64,000 bases of DNA from Lepiota brunneoincarnata (Eukaryota > Basidiomycota > Agaricomycetes > Agaricales > Agaricaceae), in contig JAEBUN010000034.1 of assembly GCA_023014365.1 (NCBI GenBank), forward strand, positions 124,001 through 188,000. The letters run 5' to 3'. The position numbers were made by a program, and so were the translations under genes. Below are positions 11,901 through 22,439 of this stretch, piece by piece. Position 1 is the first letter of the stretch. Every line of letters starts with the position of its first letter. The notes beneath the pieces are model-generated. The model searched no databases, was not told the DNA's origin, and saw nothing but the letters and a program-made list of their open reading frames with translations.

Positions 11901-12784
11901 ATTCGTCTCCCACTTCTTCCGCTCCCTAGGACAAGCCCTCGACATGAAACTACACTTCACTTCGGGCTATCATCCAGAAGGCGACGGACAGACGGAACGC
12001 ACCAACCAGACCCTGGAACAATATCTCCGGGTCTATTGTAACTACCAACAGGACAATTGGTCCGAATTACTACCACTAGCTGAGTTTGCATACAATAACG
12101 CCCCTAGTGCCACTACCAGGTATCTCCCCGTTCTTCGCTAACAAAGGATACCATCCGAATATCACAGTTCACCCTGAACGCGACCTCGCCTCCGCCCGGG
12201 CCCGCCATTTTGCTGTTGATCTCGACGACCTACACACCACCTTGAAGTCTGAAATAGCGTTAGCCCAGCAACGCTATCAGGCCTCCGCCGACGCCCGCCG
12301 ACTCCCCGCCCCGGACTTCAAGGTTGGACAAAAGGTATTCGTGAAAGCCCAATTCTTCCGCACCACCCGTCCTTCCAAAAAACTCTCCGAAAAGTTCCTT
12401 GGGCCTTATGAGATCATTGCACAAGCAGGTACCCATTCCTTTACACTCCGACTTCCTGATTCCATGCGTGGGGTACACCCCGTCTTCCATGTTTCCATGC
12501 TCGAACCGGCTACGCCTAACACCATACCCGCCCGATCGGACCCGCCACCTGCGCCAGTTTCTATTGACGGTGAACCAGAATACGAGATTGCCCGCATCGT
12601 CGATTCGAAGATTGATCGGCGCCGCGCATGCAAGCTCCTCTATAAAGTCATCTGGTTAGGTTATGAAGATACTGAAGAAGAATCCTCGTGGTTACCGGCA
12701 ACCGAGCTTGAACACGCTACCGATCTAGTAGAGGCTTTCCACTCCTCTTACCCCTCTAAGCCTGGTCCCCTCCATTCACTCTGA
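8901..12784 (+). pseudogene. pol: G2 pol: protease, RT, RNase H, integrase, chromodomain
   Basis: Protease at about 9220 ([11 protein letters not shown]); RT from about 9970 with [18 protein letters not shown] and [10 protein letters not shown] at about 10370; RNase H at about 10805-11150; integrase from about 11480 with a zinc-binding HX..H/CX2C region ending CKSCVTC, then catalytic residues in SMDFIEKLP, TSDRGSEF and GDGQTERTNQ; chromodomain EYEIARIVDSKIDRR at about 12580. Frames shift near 10205, and near 10720, where a TGA also appears, and again near 12120. The core is well preserved but not translatable as one protein. Confidence 0.9.
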
Positions 12785-12843
12785 ATCTTCCGCTGACCAC
12801 CCACCACACCAAGAAACAAAAAATATTATTGGACATGTACAAA

Positions 12844-13949
12844 CTACTTGTCCGTATCGTTCCCAGAGGTACGGGGCGGCGCCGCCGCGTCCTCCATCAT
12901 ACCTCGCACCTCCTCCTCCGAAATGCCCCCGATGCTCTCCGACTCCGACTCCTCCATCTCCGTAATACCCCTACTCGGCCAATCACCATCCACCTGCGCT
13001 TCCCAACGCCGCAGCTGTTCGTAGCGGCCAGCCATCAATTCGAACTTATCCACCCTCTCCCCCAACCGAGCAATGGCCCGTTCGAGCCGCACCTCCATGA
13101 TATTCACCCGCTTGAGGGTCTTCTGGTGCCCCTCCTCGATGAGTCGCTTCAGCTCTACGTGATCTTTTGGTCAGCAAACCTCGCAGCCAGAAACCCCTAC
13201 TCACCTTCAAATTGGTGGTCCGGCATACCTCCGGCCCCGCTCGGCTCCGTCTCTTCTTGACCCCCGCATCGTTTCTTCATTTTGCTACACCGTCGGCAAC
13301 TCCTAGTGTTGCTGGGACCTTTGTCAGCATTTATCATCGTTGGAATTCTTGTAGTTACTTACCCGCCAGCAATCTCACACCGGACCTCATCCCGCTGGCA
13401 TCTCCAGCATGGGTTATCGCCCCCGAATACGTGTTTGTTGCCCCACCGCGGGGCCGCCCTTGCCTTCCCCTTCCCCTTTCCCCTTCCCTTCGCATCCGAG
13501 TCTTCGGACTCCTCCTCCTCCTCCTCTTCGTCCCTCGCCGCGTCTTCGCCCGTGTAATTCGGGTCGGACTCTTCCTGGTCGATTTCCATGGGCTGCTCGG
13601 GCAGGTGGCTGGACGAAGCCGTCGTGGTCATCACAACGAGTCGGGCCCAGATCGCCCGACGTTCGTCCTCAGCAGCTTCCTCTTGCTGCCGCCTGATCTC
13701 TTCCGCCCGTCGCTCCCTAGCCCGCTCCTCCGCTTGCCGCTGACGCAGTTCGATCATACGTCGCCGGTCTTCCTCTTGACGCTCTGCCGCCAACCGCCGT
13801 TCCTCCTCTCGTCATCCCTCCTCTCGCCGTTCCTCCTCTTCCAACCTCTCGATCTCCTTCCGCATCCGCTCCTCCTGCTCCGCCTTTTCCCTCAGCAACT
13901 GCGCCTTGCGCTCCGCCACGGTTGGTTGTCGAGACGATTGACTGCTCAT
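12844..13949 (-). CDS. Antisense Zn(II)2Cys6 protein gene carried by G2
   Basis: Three exons: 13949-13363, 13311-13205 and 13163-12844; the two introns (51 and 41 nt, GTAAGT...CAG and GTGAGT...AAG) restore one frame of 337 codons plus stop. The N-terminal 110 residues are a Glu/Arg coiled coil; then come an acidic run, a basic KGRGKGKGKARAA patch (possible nuclear localisation), the sequence GGDNPC and a canonical CX2CX6CX9CX2CX6C binuclear zinc cluster spanning the first intron (CWRCQRDEVRC ... CRRCSKMKKRC), and a second coiled coil near the C-terminus. Codon 46 is TGA (13814-13812), probably a former CGA, so this copy may be a very recent pseudogene. It lies between chromodomain and 3' LTR, opposite to the element. 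Such clusters bind CGG-type DNA sites; a DNA-binding regulator is the likely role. Confidence 0.8.
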
Positions 13950-13997
13950 GGTGGTAGGAAGTCAAGTTGTGTATTTTCGGACCGAGCCAGTTCACCG

Positions 13998-14007
13998 TTT
14001 TTTATAC
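13998..14007 (-). promoter_or_regulatory. TATA box of the G2 antisense gene
   Basis: GGTATAAAAAAC on the minus strand lies about 50 nt upstream of the ATG at 13949, between the gene and the polypurine tract. It suggests the cargo gene has its own promoter rather than depending on the LTR. Confidence 0.5.
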
Positions 14008-14067
14008 CCTGCCGGAATCTTCCGATGGGCCCCGGCCGAGGCCGCCTTGGGCCTCGAGGCTCGGCCC

Positions 14068-14081
14068 TAAAGGGGGGGCAC
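14068..14081 (+). other. G2 polypurine tract
   Basis: TAAAGGGGGGGCAC immediately before the 3' LTR, the usual place of the plus-strand primer. Confidence 0.7.
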
Positions 14082-14741
14082 TGTCATATCCATGCCAACT
14101 CAGAGTCTAATCACTTAAACTTTGGCTTCTCGATTCCACGTGTGCTCCACACAACAACCCTCTGCCCTCCAACTCGGCCCCGACTTGCTCCGACTGCAAC
14201 CCACTGCCCCAATCACGCGACCACCTCCACATGTGCCGTGGTCACCTGACCCTCGGTGTCTCTAGTTCCAGTCTCCATTTCCCGTCCGTAGTCACGATAC
14301 GTTATCGGTCTCCATACCTGTACCGGTTTCCATTCCATTCGTAATCTGTTCGTAATCCGTTGTAACTATATCGGCCTCCGCTTCGCTCCGCACGTAATCA
14401 GTACGAGTCATAGTTCGTAAGGCCAGTAGTATATATACTGTAGGTACTTGGCTTGTACTCCTCAGTCTGATAATCGATTCGAGCAGCGGACCAGCTCCCT
14501 GTTCTCTATCCTCTCCTCTCTTCTGCCTCGCTCCGCTTTGGCCCCGACTTCCTGAAATACGGACTAGGACAGTAAGAGGGCACAGCACATACGCTGAGGC
14601 CGCAAGTCCAACCCCCCGCCCGACGTACTCCGCCTCGGTCCCGAAGTCTACATACTGACTTCGCCCTGTCCCCCGGTTACCTTATATCAAGGTTACCACC
14701 CCGACCCTCCGCCTCGGTCCCGACCCGCACCGGCTCTAACA
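14082..14741 (+). repeat. G2 3' LTR
   Basis: Same sequence as 6856-7516 apart from eight substitutions and one deleted base. It is followed by the target duplication ACATC at 14742-14746. Confidence 0.95.
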
Positions 14742-14746
14742 ACATC

Positions 14747-16436
14747 TCTGGATCCTTGGCTAGTGCAGAGTGGAGTTCTTGCTGTAATTCAGGATCAAGT
14801 TCATTGACCATTTGGCACATCTGAGATGCGACTTCTGCAACAGCAAGGGAGTACTTGTGTTGTTGAGGTTTAAAGCCAGGGTTTTGCTTATTTCCTTGGA
14901 AGGGAGGACAGTTTGGATTTCTGGCTGGTTGTGGGGGATTGGTATGCATTCCTGGGAAGCATCTAGCAGGTGGCGGATGTGGGCATTTACTAACCCAATG
15001 ATTATTTGCTCCACATCAGAAGCATTCTTGTTTTTGATAAGCTTTCATTTGTTGTTCCATGACAACTGCATCTATTTCTAACGGTTCTTGAATGGAGTTT
15101 TCTTTGGCATATTCCAGTTGTGGGATTTCAGGATAAGGATCTTCATATCCTTCTTCTACTATGGCATGGTCTATCTCCATGGTGTGTGGGTCTCATGGTG
15201 TAAAATGTGGAGCATTGCTCCTTGGTAAAATTGTGCATATGGCACATTGCTGTTGGGACAATTTGGTCCTCAATTTGGTTGGTATTGGTTCCTCTGAGGG
15301 AATGTATTTCTGGGTGTGCTGTATAAAGCATTAATGCAGCGGAAGTTATCATCAAGTTTGTTTGCTCAGATATATTAAGCAGTGATAGTTGTTGGAGGGT
15401 TTTCTGATTTGTCGATTTTCATTGCAATTCAGCCATCGATTGCTTTTCGGTATAGATCAATTAGGGCATGATCTTCAGTGAGTCCGGATTGGTGGATGAG
15501 TTCTTTGAACTGAGCATTGAACTCAGTCATCGGTTTTCCTGCTTGGTGCAGGGTTTGGAGTTTGGTATGTGTGTACGCATGTTTGTCTGCCAGGGTGAAG
15601 TCGGCTCTGAGTCTGGCTGTGAAGTTGTCCCATGTTTCCATGGCTATTGGTTGCCCTGCTTGGGTTTGGGCATTCCTCTCATGGAGGTATTGTCTGGCCC
15701 ATGCTCAGGCATCTCCTGATTGCATTGTTGAGAGGACAAATAGGGTCCTGGTGAGGTCATTGTTGTAAGTGGTTGCATTAGCAAGTACATAAACTTCACA
15801 TTGGAAGATCCAATCTTCAAAGAGTCTTCTGGTTCCATCAAAGGCAATGGGTTTGAGGAGTCCTAACTCTTTTGGGTTTTGTGCAGCAGCCATTTGTAGT
15901 TGTCCAGGTGGTGGTGATGGTGGCAGTGGTGTGGGGGGTGCCCATAGGGCTAAGGGTTGTTTTTCGGGTTCTGATTTGTTGTCATCTGTGATGTAGATGT
16001 CTGAGTCATCATCTACTGGGATTTTTCCTAGGTTGAGTTCAACAAAGGCTTTGTGTCTTGTGAGGAGGTTTTCTTTGGAACCTGTGAGTTCTCCTGGTTG
16101 TTGTATGGCTCGTTGGAGTCATTTAAGTTCTTGTTCAGTGAGTTGGTTTGCAATGATATCGCATTTTTCTTGTTCTTTGCATTGCCTTTGTCTTTTAGCT
16201 AGTGCGGTGGATACACTTGATGATGTAGGGTTTCTTGTGACAATTTGGGTTGAGGTTGATGCATGTGGAGTAGGTGAATCAAATGGAGAAGGGGGGTAGA
16301 ATGGTGATAGAGTTTGTGTGGGTGTGGGATTTCTTCTTGGATCAGGGTTTTGGATTCCTGGTCCTGAGATTCTGGTTCTTGATTTGGGAGGAGGGGGTGA
16401 TGGAGTTTCTCAGGCTGAGAACTTCTTTGGAGGCAT
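14747..16436 (-). pseudogene. gag: G1c gag (broken; 3' part beyond G2)
   Basis: Starts at ATG 16436 (MPPKKFSA). Pro-rich N-terminus, then a capsid-like domain (LLKPIAFDGTRRLFEDWIF, MSGDA-type break, METWDNFTARLRADF, LTEDHALIDLYRKAIDG) and a CX2CX4HX4C knuckle (CFxCGANNHWVSKC, with TGA for its third residue) near 15020. The C-terminal segment LQQELHSALAKDPEM leads to the G2 insertion. Several in-frame TGA and small shifts make it non-functional. The capsid is homologous to that of X, which shares LTEDHALI. Confidence 0.85.
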
Positions 16437-16448
16437 GGTGGCAGTTGT

Positions 16449-16733
16449 CTAGCAATCAATTATTGCTAGAAGGATGAAAAATTGGGTGGCGACAATGGAT
16501 ATTCCTGAATACAGGTTCCACAATCTGATGACACAACAGTGGCAGGGACATGTGATGCATTCAAGTTCTAGGGTGATGATTCAGCAGGTGATGAGGGTCA
16601 TGGTGGAGGTGAAGACAAAAATGAGTAGGTAAGCCAGGTCTTCTGATGGGGAGAGGTTGAGGGACATAGCAATGGCTATACAGAGGGGCAGTTTTCTTTT
16701 GCACATCATTTTTGAACCAGAGTATTTTGACAT
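16449..16733 (-). pseudogene. G1c leader ORF: small Cys-rich membrane protein, one TGA
   Basis: 94 codons between the LTR and gag, ending 12 nt before the gag ATG. One internal TGA stands where the other copy has CGA (Arg). The second half is nearly identical to the copy at 25531-25791: YLLIFVFT, IITLEL, CITCPCHCC, WNLYSGISI, TQFFILLAIID. Two hydrophobic segments flank the Cys cluster. The first 35 codons diverge strongly between copies. Function unknown. Confidence 0.6.
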
Positions 16734-16805
16734 GTTCAGTACATCAGCAGAGCAGAGTAGAGCAGAGGGTGAGCAAGAGATAAGCAGCAGAGTATCTTAG
16801 TGTTT

Positions 16806-17189
16806 TGTTACCCAGATTAGGGGTTTGCTCTTGAGTAGCATGAGGTTTGACACAGGATGTCTATACAGACTTGGTCCTGTCCTACTAGGTGTGACTTGGA
16901 GACAATGGAGCACGATAGTCCAGCCAGTTTAAGGGCAAAGAGGTATATGAGGCAAGAACTGTATAACACTAAGATAAGGATACATATGGATGTACTGTAT
17001 CCTTATATATCTCTACATGTGGCTATGCTCCTACTATAATAGATCAGACCCAGGTAACTGTGAGTCAGAGATAAGGGACATGAGTTGTAACTAAGAATAG
17101 TCCTTCTGATGTACACTACTGATTGTTTTATAGTGACATGGGAGTTTGTACTAAATATAACTGTCCTTCTGATGGAATTTCTGATAACA
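16806..17189 (-). repeat. G1c 5' LTR
   Basis: Minus-strand G1 LTR, running from TGTTATC at 17189 to GTAACA at 16806. The primer site AACACTAAGATA (plus-strand positions 16793-16804, one base beyond the LTR) is a perfect 12-nt complement of 16965-16976 in the LTR. The stretch 16734-16792 is leader. Confidence 0.85.
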
Positions 17190-18203
17190 ATTCTGGCTGG
17201 TTCAGCAGCAAATTTAAGGCCTGAATATCCAGTATTGATGGTAGAGTTTTATGCCATTTAAAAACTGAGGGAAGGCTAAAGTAGGTTCGGTCCACTGTCC
17301 ACTGATACATTACTGTTTGTTGAGGCTATTTTCACCCTCTCTGGGGAACAAAGTGTTGTTGAGGAATATCTCAAGGTGCATGCACATTTGAGAGGTCCAC
17401 ATGGCCCCTTGAATTACAATAGCACTACGTCTGTACAACTATTTTACTGATGAGCCCACTGCCAAGTCGCTTGATCTCAGTGAGAATGGTATTGTGGTTG
17501 AGCGATACCAGGTCCTTGTCTTTACCCTTGATATTTTCCTGTGTTGGGTTGGTAGGTATATTGGAGCAAGAAATCATGGAGTCCACTTACATTTGGGAGT
17601 GATTTGCTCAAGAACCCACCCAAAACTCTAAATGACCATGGATGTTTCACACTGGGGTCCCAAACAGCTCCAAAATGGTCTCCACTGCAGGGATCATAGA
17701 ATATTTTGAAGGTGTCTGCATAAATCTGCTGAGAAGGGAATGAGCCTCATTCTCTGTGCTTTTAACCAAAGGTGTTCTTACCTGCAAGTCGTTGAAAAGC
17801 AGACATACAGGATCAAAGCCAGGTCGGACAACCATGTCCTGGTCTTCAAGCTTGTTGTTTGCATATTTTTCATGTTTTGACAGCACATTAGTGTTCACAG
17901 CTATATTCTGCACATAGTGGGGTAACATGGCGGGATTGAGCTGAATAGCAAAATTGTAATTGTCAGCTGGGTGAATAAACAGGGCCTGGAAACCACCATC
18001 AGAAATGATGTGCACAAAGTGACAGAAACAAAAAACTGATCCAACCTGCACATTCAGTCCCCTAGCCAAAATCATCCCTGTATCCTCTAATAATCACTGC
18101 TCACATCTAATGTCTCCCCCACCAGGTCCTTCTTATATATGGTGGCAAATTTAACATCCATGGGATGGGGTGCATGACAGGGCTGTTTGTTATATGGTTC
18201 AAG
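17190..18203. other. Unrecognised remnant region outside G1c and hAT-2
   Basis: About 1 kb between the G1c LTR and the end of hAT-2. On the plus strand, 17310-17580 contains readable but interrupted coding-like sequence (EAIFTLSGEQSVVEEYLKVH; DEPTAKSLDLSENGIVVERY). On the minus strand there is a longer open stretch at 17647-18075. I recognise neither; the region may be a remnant of an older mobile element or of a host gene. Confidence 0.4.
17647..18075 (-). CDS. Unrecognised ORF, probably part of an intron-containing gene
   Basis: 143 codons from ATG 18075. Sequence such as FCFCHFVHIISDGGFQAL and MLPHYVQNIAVNTNVLSKHE, then DPVCLLFNDLQ, is followed by GTAAGAAC...TTAAAAG, which could be a 24-nt in-frame intron or simply coding. 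The ORF ends FGTPV. No motif is recognised. It is not similar to the retroelement ORFs nearby, and lies just outside hAT-2. Confidence 0.35.
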   Translation of the reverse strand: MILARGLNVQVGSVFCFCHFVHIISDGGFQALFIHPADNYNFAIQLNPAMLPHYVQNIAVNTNVLSKHEKYANNKLEDQDMVVRPGFDPVCLLFNDLQVRTPLVKSTENEAHSLLSRFMQTPSKYSMIPAVETILELFGTPV

Positions 18204-18239
18204 TAGGGGTGCCAAAGTTCAGTTCAGTTTGGTTCAGCA
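18204..18239 (-). mobile_element. hAT-2, terminal inverted repeat end, cut by X
   Basis: TAGGGGTGCCAAAGTTCAG and the following TTCAG-type repeats match the ends of hAT-1 at 49822 and 58484. The sequence is cut at 18239 by element X and resumes at 60788, where minus-strand hAT transposase remains follow. The duplication CAGCA (18235-18239 and 60783-60787) proves that X inserted 36 bp inside hAT-2. Confidence 0.8.
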
Positions 18240-18615
18240 TGTTACATATGCTGGTTAGGCGTCTGCAAGGACCAATGTGATCTACAACAAGTAGAACATT
18301 GGCTAATGCAAGCAAGTCTAAGGTGATGCCAAAGAGCAGGAACAAATACAGTGTATAATAAGACAAAGCTAGGGATTACAAGTAATACCTAAGTCTATAT
18401 ATACTGCTAGGGTGACTGGCATGTGATAAAGGAAAGAATCACATGTGAATGAGCGAGAATCACAAGCTAAAAGGAAAGCTAACTATAGATGGGCGGTGAC
18501 ATGTGATAGCTAGGGTGGCATGTGATAACTAAATATAACCAGGCACTGACTATGGGTGGTGACATGTGATAAGTAAAAATAGGGTGGGTAGACATGTGAA
18601 AGAAAAATGGTAACA
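18240..18615 (-). repeat. X 3' LTR
   Basis: 376 bp, TGTTACC...GTAACA on the minus strand. It contains repeated TCACATGT motifs on both strands, a TATATATAG box and AGCTTTGTCTT downstream. The polypurine tract TTAAAAGGGGGTAA (minus strand) lies directly next to it at 18616-18629. Confidence 0.9.
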
Positions 18616-18703
18616 TTACCCCCTTTTAATCTTCAAACTCTGTTTCAAAGTCAATAATCAGCAAGGTATGGGTGTAGGATGTGGGTTGTAAAAGTAGTTA
18701 GTT

Positions 18704-19792
18704 CTAGTTGTAGCTGTAACCATCATAGGTATAGTCATAGTCATTGTATTGGCCATTGCCAATGATATCATACGTTTGTCCAAAGGTGTTGGGATAGCAT
18801 TGTGCTGTTCTTTCAAATGTGGCATTACATTGGTTCTGGTGGTAGATGGGGCAGGTTCGCATATAATGTCCTGGTGTGGAGTGGTTGCAGTGATGACAGG
18901 TGTATCGGGGGCAGCTGTGTGCCCAATGGCCAATTTGATGGCACTCAAAGCAGTGATTTCTTCCAACATCGTATGAACGGGCTGTTGCGGCTTGGGGTGT
19001 GACAGTGGAGGTGGTATGATGTCAAGGAGGTCTTTGGGGTAAGGGGTAGGTTTCCTGCTGTTGACAGGCTTCCATTCATTGGGTAAATTGGTCTACTGTT
19101 TGTCATCGAGTTTGGGGTGGTGGTGTGGAGGTGGGGGGTACGACAACAGGTGGGGTAACAGGGCTTGGAGGTTGTTTGGGTTGAACTCGTCGGTGGATGG
19201 AATGCACTGGTACCCATCAGGATGATCAGTTGGGCGGCGTAGGTTGAATCGGACTAGGGATTGTGGGCACAATCCATATACAGGTTGTGGAGCTGCAATG
19301 TTTGGTGAAGATTTGGCGGAAGGTGGGGTTGGACCACAAGCGGTTGAATGTATTTTGATTTGCTTCTTTAACCCTTTCGACACTTTCTTCAAGACCACAT
19401 AGGCAAAGGAGGTTTTCCTGGAGTTGGAAGAAGCTATCACGAACTTCTGTTGATACTGCTGGTGTTGGCATGATAAGAAGTGAAAAGACAAGGGTAGAGG
19501 CACTATCAACTTTGTTAATATAGTCGCTAACGGTAGCAACAAGCGGGGGAGTGGGGAGGGCAGTTGGCATTTCAGTGATGGGTGGAATGGGGCTGGGGGG
19601 AGTGGTCTGTCATGGTACGTGGCGTGGGGGTGGTGTGTCTTTAGTGGTGTTAAGGGCGCTCTTGACAAGGAATTGGTAGAGGATGTGGTTGGAGTCGGGT
19701 TGTGCAGACAAGGACCTGGTAGTTCTATCTAGTGTAGGCAGGGTAGAAATAAGAGTGGATTCGGATGGGAGTGAATGGATGGAGGAAGACAT
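18704..19792 (-). pseudogene. X 3' ORF: tandem zinc-knuckle protein (internal TGA codons)
   Basis: A frame of 362 codons after pol, interrupted by six TGA codons, several of them plausible former CGA. The Ser/Thr/Pro-rich N-terminus is followed by a helical-looking segment (EVRDSFFQLQENLLCLCGLEE), then CFECHQIGHWAHSC (CX2CX4HX4C) and CHHCNHSTPGHYMRTC (CX2CX6HX4C), then an Asp/Tyr tail. Order and spacing of the two knuckles match ORF A of G1 exactly, including GHWA and PGHY, so the ORFs are homologous. X also has its own gag knuckle at about 58650. Confidence 0.7.
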
Positions 19793-19825
19793 TGTACTGT
19801 TAAATGAGGCAGTGTGGTTTATTTT

Positions 19826-20708
19826 CAGTAGGGGTGGCAACGAGAACAATGTGGTTTCTCTGTGGCTTTAAGGGAATGAATAACAGGCATGTTTTTGTTG
19901 TCTTGGTTAAGTCCTTTGAGCCATTTGTACTCCATTAGGAATGCTATTGCGTCTCCTTCATTGTGCATTTTGGGGATGACTTTTCTGTCCACAGTTTTGG
20001 GTCTGATTTCATCAGGTATTGATTTGAAGTGGGACTCGGGTTCCCAGGTATTTTCAGATTTGGGCCATCCAAGCCATTTGACTAGGTATTTGAGGCAATT
20101 TCATCATTTTCAATGATTTAGTATAGCTTCTATCTTGTATACTTCTTCGCCTTTGACAATTTGAGGCAGGGGTCGAATGTAGTTGGGTCCATATGTTTCA
20201 GTTTCAGTATACAGCATGAGGAGTTGGGTGTGGAAAACGGGGTGGATCTTCCAACATTTGGGGAGTTCAAGTCAATATGAAACAGGGGATAAAATGTCAA
20301 GGATGCAGAATGGTCTGAGGCGTTTGGGGGCCATTTTGCACATGACATATGGGGTATTTAAGTTCTGGGCATCGAGCCAAACCATTTGATTCTTGTGGAA
20401 TGGGGTAAACTTTGATTGATGTTGGTTTTCCATATGTTTCATGGCAGTCTTGTGTGTGGTTTTAGCATTTCAGTGATATAAATCAATTAGTTCTATACAG
20501 TTGTTGATGGTGGGAGATTCAGTCTCAAGGAGGACGGTGGGAAGTGCCTTTGGTTGTATTCCCATAATAATTTCAAACAGTGTTTGTTTTTGTAGAGCAT
20601 GTGGTTGAGTGTTGTATGCAAATTCAAGGAGAGGGAGAGCCTGTGACCAATTTTTGGGGTGATGTGAGCAGAAAATAGAAAGATACACTTGGGTTTCCTG
20701 ATGGGCAT
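19826..20708 (-). pseudogene. pol: X integrase C-terminus and chromodomain
   Basis: Minus strand: integrase end (YLSIFCSHHPKNWSQALPLL, FEIIMGIQPKALPT), a linker with KMAPKRLRPFCIL, and a chromodomain (VYKIEAILNH, YLVKWLGWPKSENTWEP) at about 20160-20030. Interrupted by TGA codons at several places and cut at about 20708 by element U. The pol frame ends near 19826, just before the 3' ORF. Confidence 0.8.
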
Positions 20709-21184
20709 GATGAATTTGCTGCCACCGCTACCACACTACTGCACATGTGTGTCACAGTAGTGTCACAGTAATTTGGTGGTAATGTGCGGTAATATGTGGT
20801 AATGTGCAGTAGTGTGCAATCATGTGCAGTAATGTGGCAAAAATTGAGCCTGGGCCCAAGCTGGCCAGGGCCTGCCCTAAAAGACTTTGATTTCTGGTAA
20901 GGTGCCAAGTGACACATCAAATTTGAGGTTGCCCAATCCCTAGTCAACATAGTTTACTGTTAAGACAACAATGGTAACTGATTATTTTCGATCCCCTAAC
21001 CTTCATTCTTAATTAATGAAAAGATCATTGGCAAATGCTTTCACAATAGTCAGTCTTGAGTCAATCCAAGAATTTCACCTCTAGTGACTCAATACCACAT
21101 CCCCCAACTATTCCATTAATCATAAGAGGAGCATCAATGACTAGGTTCAGGACATGCCAGTCTTCCCCCAGCTATCTATCAAGA

Positions 21185-22090
21185 AGTATACTAGACAGGG
21201 TCACATATGGTCCCAGCATTCAACCTCCCTAATTCCCAAAATGATGGTACTCACTTACTTGACCAGCCAGTACACTTGGCCTGACTGCCTGTTAATGCTT
21301 CCCCTTCATAGAGTAGGAAAGCTGACTTGCTTGGTCCCGTTATATCAAATTGGATGCAAGGTGTGAAAGCTGGTGTCCACCAATTGACATCCCCCCTAGG
21401 GAAGGGTGTACTCTCAGTCCACCTGTAGTGACAATGGGGTGGAACTCTAATAAATGGCAGTGGCTCAACCATTGGGAGGCATATTAGACAGGGTCACAAA
21501 CAGTCCCAGCTTTCAACCTTCCTAATTCCCAAAATGAAGGTACTTGCCTACTTGACCAGTCAGTGCACTTGGACTGGCTACCCATTCATGTCCCCCCTTC
21601 ATATAGTAGCAATGCTGGCTTATCCCAAGACAGTGAGTCCCTCAGCCATCAGGGGGCATACTAGACAGGGTCACAAATGGTCCCAGCTTTCAACCTCCCT
21701 AATTCCCAAAATGAAGGTACTTGCCTACTTGACCAGTCAGTATGCTTGGACTGGCTGCCCGTTCATGTCCCCCCTTCATATAGCAGCAATGCTGGCTTAT
21801 CCCAAGACAGTGAGTCCCTCAGCCATCAGGGGGCATACTAGACAGGGTCACAAATGGTCCCAGCTTTCAACCTCCCTAATTCCCAAAATGAAGGTACTTG
21901 CCTACTTGACCAGTCAGTGCACTTGGCCTGACCACCCATTCATGCTTCCCCTTCATATAGTAGGAAAACTGACTTGCTTGGTCCCATTATATCAAATTGG
22001 ACACAAGGCGTGAAAGTTGGTGTCCACCAATTGACATTCCCTAGGGAAGGGTGTACAACAACTGGGCAGCACTCTGGTAAGTGGCAGTGG
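21185..22090 (+). repeat. Tandem repeat, about 178 bp unit, four copies
   Basis: Units begin near 21185, 21482, 21660 and 21838 with ACTAGACAGGGTCACA and share CAGCTTTCAACCTCCCTAAT. The two middle units are 178 bp and nearly identical; the first and last carry a longer 3' part (AAATTGGAYRCAAGG region) shared with each other. No conserved ORF is evident. Confidence 0.85.
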
Positions 22091-22439
22091 TTCAACCAGA
22101 GACATAGATAAACTAAAGAAATTACTACAAAATTCAAGAGCCCCAACCAATGCACAAAAATAAAGGTGGTGGCTCGATCAGTAGCACAGGAAAACTAGAA
22201 AAAAAGGCTACAAAATCTAACAGGCTCTAACTAACTTGGGTCTATTTGTGAAGTCATGCAGTGGCTTAATTGAATGAATAGTAGTTGAATAGTCACGAAA
22301 GGTCAGTGGCAGCTCAACCAGGCAAACGGTGGCTGCAACAGTGGAGAATTCAAGTATACATATGCTACTATTCAGACGACTTGAATTTCCTGACCATTCC
22401 AGCTGCTGCTGACCTTTCATGACTATTCAGCTGCCATTC

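Larger units (their letters stand above)
6856..14741 (+). mobile_element. G2: full-length Ty3 element with antisense cargo gene
   Basis: 7.9 kb element bounded by LTRs of 661 and 660 bp and by the target duplication ACATC. Order: LTR, self-priming site, gag-pol (one ancestral ORF), chromodomain, antisense Zn-cluster gene, polypurine tract, LTR. It is clearly GC-richer than its surroundings. The LTRs differ by eight substitutions, seven at CpG, and one indel. A solo LTR of the same family lies at 62374-63032. Confidence 0.95.
4091..17189 (-). mobile_element. G1c: minus-strand Ty3 element of family G1, nested
   Basis: Read leftward: 5' LTR (16806-17189), leader ORF, gag (to 14742), then the inserted G2 element, then protease and RT (6855-5082), an LTR-like insert replacing about 1.27 kb of RNase H/integrase, and an integrase fragment ending at 4091 where G1a is inserted. 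The G2 insertion is proved by the 5 bp duplication ACATC at 6851-6855 and 14742-14746 and by the uninterrupted sequence in the other copy at about 50466-50480. Confidence 0.85.
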
